Shown here piece after piece: positions 62,368 through 64,000 of a stretch of 64,000 bases of DNA (position 1 is the stretch's first letter; each line of letters opens with the position of its first letter). The stretch is from Bacteroidota bacterium (GTDB lineage: Bacteria; Bacteroidota; Bacteroidia; B-17B0; Aurantibacillaceae). The stretch is taken from the NCBI GenBank assembly GCA_003153315.1, contig PLYA01000045.1, forward strand, positions 1-64,000. Reading direction: 5' to 3'. Made by a program: the position numbers and the translations under genes. The notes under the pieces are model-generated. The model was given only the letters and a program-made list of their open reading frames with translations, was not told the origin of the DNA and did no database searches.

Positions 62368-64000
62368 ATGGATAAAATATACTCCTTCAAAATAACAAAC
62401 TCAATATCTTCATTAAAGAGAATATTTATTATTTGTGCATTAGTGCAAGTGTTTTTTATGCCACGTGCTATTGCACAATGGTCTCAGTTGGGTGTGTGTC
62501 CTAATTGCGGCGCAAATGATATGGTTTATGCTATGTCTCCTGATGTAACCAATACGGGTATTTATTTTGGAATAACTGATGTAAATGTAACACCTGGAAA
62601 TAATTATATTTCCTATTGGAACGGAACTACAGTGGCAAACCTGAATGCCAATTGCTATGTAAACGGATATATATATGCCATAGCCGTTAGCGGAACTAAA
62701 GTATATGTGGGCGGTAGTTTTACTACTGCCGGAGGTGTTGCAGGTTTTAATAACATAGCCTGCTGGAACACGGCTACTAACACTTGGAGTACTGTTGGTA
62801 CAGGTGCTGCAGGTTCTAACGCAACCGTTTATGCGCTAATCGTTAATGCCGGTATCTTATATGCAGCAGGAGAGTTTACATCCATAAGTGGAGTAGGAGC
62901 AAATAATGTGGCAGCCTATAACATTGGTACAGCAACCTGGTCGGCATTAGCTGGCGGTGTTACAACTCTTCCGGGTGGCTCTGCTCCGGGTACTGTAGCG
63001 GGTGCTTATGCGTTAACCTATTGTAATAATAAATTATATGTGGGCGGAAAGTTTGTAAATGCAAATGGTGCAGCTGCAAATAGCATAGCTGCATGGAATG
63101 GTGCTGCATGGTCTACCTTAACGGGTGGTGGACAAATTGGTGTTTCTAATACTACAGTTGTTAATCCTGCAAATGTAGCCTCACCGATTTATGATGCACC
63201 CGTGATGGCTTTAACCAACGATGGAACTACAGTTTATGTAGGTGGGGATTTTAATAAAGTAAACAATGCTGTTGGTTGTAATAATATTGCCGCATGGAAT
63301 ACAACTTCATTAACATGGAGTACCATGGGTGCAGGTATGACATGGCCTGGTGCAGGTATTACTCCAACCGATAATACGTTTGGAGACCAAGCCAATGTGT
63401 ATGCCTTAACTATGTATGGTGGAAACGTAATTGCCGGTGGCGATTTTATGAAAGCAGGTACGGTTGGAGGGGCTAATACGGATTTATTTGTTGCCCAATG
63501 GAATGGCTCTGCTTGGTCTGCTTTATCTACAAATTGTGGAGGGGGAGTTGAAAGTGATATTTTTTGTTTAACCGTATCTAATGGTATTTTATATGCAGGT
63601 GGTCAATTTGAACCGCCGCCTACAGGTTTAAACTTCATTGCTGAATATACAGGCGCAGGTCCAAATATATCAATTGCGGTTGCTCCAACCAATACGATAT
63701 GCGCAGGGGGGTCTACTATTATAACAGCAAGTAGCGGGGCAAGCAGTTATTCATGGTTACCGACAACCGGATTAAGTTGTACGGGTTGTGCTGCGCCAAC
63801 AGCATCTCCAACGGTAACTACTACGTATACCGTAACAGGTACTTTAGGAGGATGCAGCAATACAAAAACAATCACGGTAGTTGTAAACCCTAAACCTACT
63901 ATAACATTAACGCCCACTTCATCAACTTTATGCGGTTCAAGTAGCACTACAACTATAACTGCTTCCGGTGCCAATACGTATACTTGGAATAATGCAGCCA
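62368..64000 (+). CDS. Secreted repeat protein, 3' end cut by window
   Basis: ATG at 62368 and open to the last base (544 codons). Signal region ALVQVFFMPRAIAQ near residue 25-40. The mature part is a propeller-like array with recurrent VYVGGSFTTAGG, LYAAGEFTSISG, LYVGGKFVNANG and VYVGGDFNKVNN units, about 45-75 residues apart. From about residue 432 come repeats like those of the adhesin 52053-57551: TICAGGSTIITASSGASSYSW and YTVTGTLGGCSN, TLCGSSSTTTITASGANTYTW. The C-terminus, presumably a T9SS domain, is beyond the window. Confidence 0.85.
   Translation, partial: MDKIYSFKITNSISSLKRIFIICALVQVFFMPRAIAQWSQLGVCPNCGANDMVYAMSPDVTNTGIYFGITDVNVTPGNNYISYWNGTTVANLNANCYVNGYIYAIAVSGTKVYVGGSFTTAGGVAGFNNIACWNTATNTWSTVGTGAAGSNATVYALIVNAGILYAAGEFTSISGVGANNVAAYNIGTATWSALAGGVTTLPGGSAPGTVAGAYALTYCNNKLYVGGKFVNANGAAANSIAAWNGAAWSTLTGGGQIGVSNTTVVNPANVASPIYDAPVMALTNDGTTVYVGGDFNKVNNAVGCNNIAAWNTTSLTWSTMGAGMTWPGAGITPTDNTFGDQANVYALTMYGGNVIAGGDFMKAGTVGGANTDLFVAQWNGSAWSALSTNCGGGVESDIFCLTVSNGILYAGGQFEPPPTGLNFIAEYTGAGPNISIAVAPTNTICAGGSTIITASSGASSYSWLPTTGLSCTGCAAPTASPTVTTTYTVTGTLGGCSNTKTITVVVNPKPTITLTPTSSTLCGSSSTTTITASGANTYTWNNAA

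Noticed and set aside
1-64000. Possible CRISPR array
   Set aside because: The repeats seen are contiguous tandem units or coding repeats; no spacer-separated direct repeats and no cas genes are present.

Overview
The window is AT-rich chromosomal DNA from a Bacteroidota bacterium, probably a Sphingobacteriales/Chitinophagales-type lineage. Evidence for this: several secreted proteins end in type IX secretion (T9SS) sorting domains, one giant adhesin has a gliding-motility-type C-terminal domain, many outer-membrane beta-barrel and TPR-SpoIIE phosphatase genes are present, promoters have the TAnnTTTG form, and the tmRNA tag is of the GENNYA type. No species name can be given from the sequence alone.

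Bases 1 to about 9586 look like the integrase-proximal end of an integrated mobile element sitting at the 3' end of mnmE, the same target used by Salmonella genomic island 1. From the mnmE side it carries a zinc-finger/HTH protein, a tyrosine recombinase, a coiled-coil protein, two excisionase-like HTH proteins, a winged-helix-like protein, a 700-bp repeat-rich noncoding stretch, and then a cargo operon. The cargo is a close relative of the EcoRI adenine methyltransferase, but the partners are two DUF262-family nucleases (one with HNH, one GmrSD/SspE-like with DUF1524) and no EcoRI-type endonuclease is seen. The far end of the element lies outside the window.

Bases 9.6-32.3 kb are core genome: mnmE, a nitroreductase, an NlpC/P60 peptidase with a thiolase, a radical SAM/SPASM protein with a stand-alone membrane sensor, a YfiR-TPR-HAMP/SpoIIE signalling operon, outer membrane proteins, a Lys1-like dehydrogenase, the tmRNA gene, a DUF2911 protein, a PIG-L deacetylase/38-aa membrane protein/sodium symporter operon, a DUF1569 protein and an MsbA-like ABC exporter. 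Between them lie two unrelated 21-bp tandem arrays. One is a strictly alternating array of TTATCnnGATAA palindromes placed just upstream of a gene.

Bases 32.3-64 kb are accessory and surface-related: a TPR-SpoIIE phosphatase with 120-bp DNA-level repeats, an alpha-2-macroglobulin with its thioester motif, a haem c/copper monooxygenase-like T9SS protein, further T9SS substrates, a secreted GH25 lysozyme, two unlisted paralogous membrane miniproteins, a rearrangement scar joining a truncated YncE-type propeller to a truncated serine recombinase, a 1832-aa adhesin, a TPR histidine kinase with a LuxR-type regulator, and two more exported proteins, the last cut by the window end.
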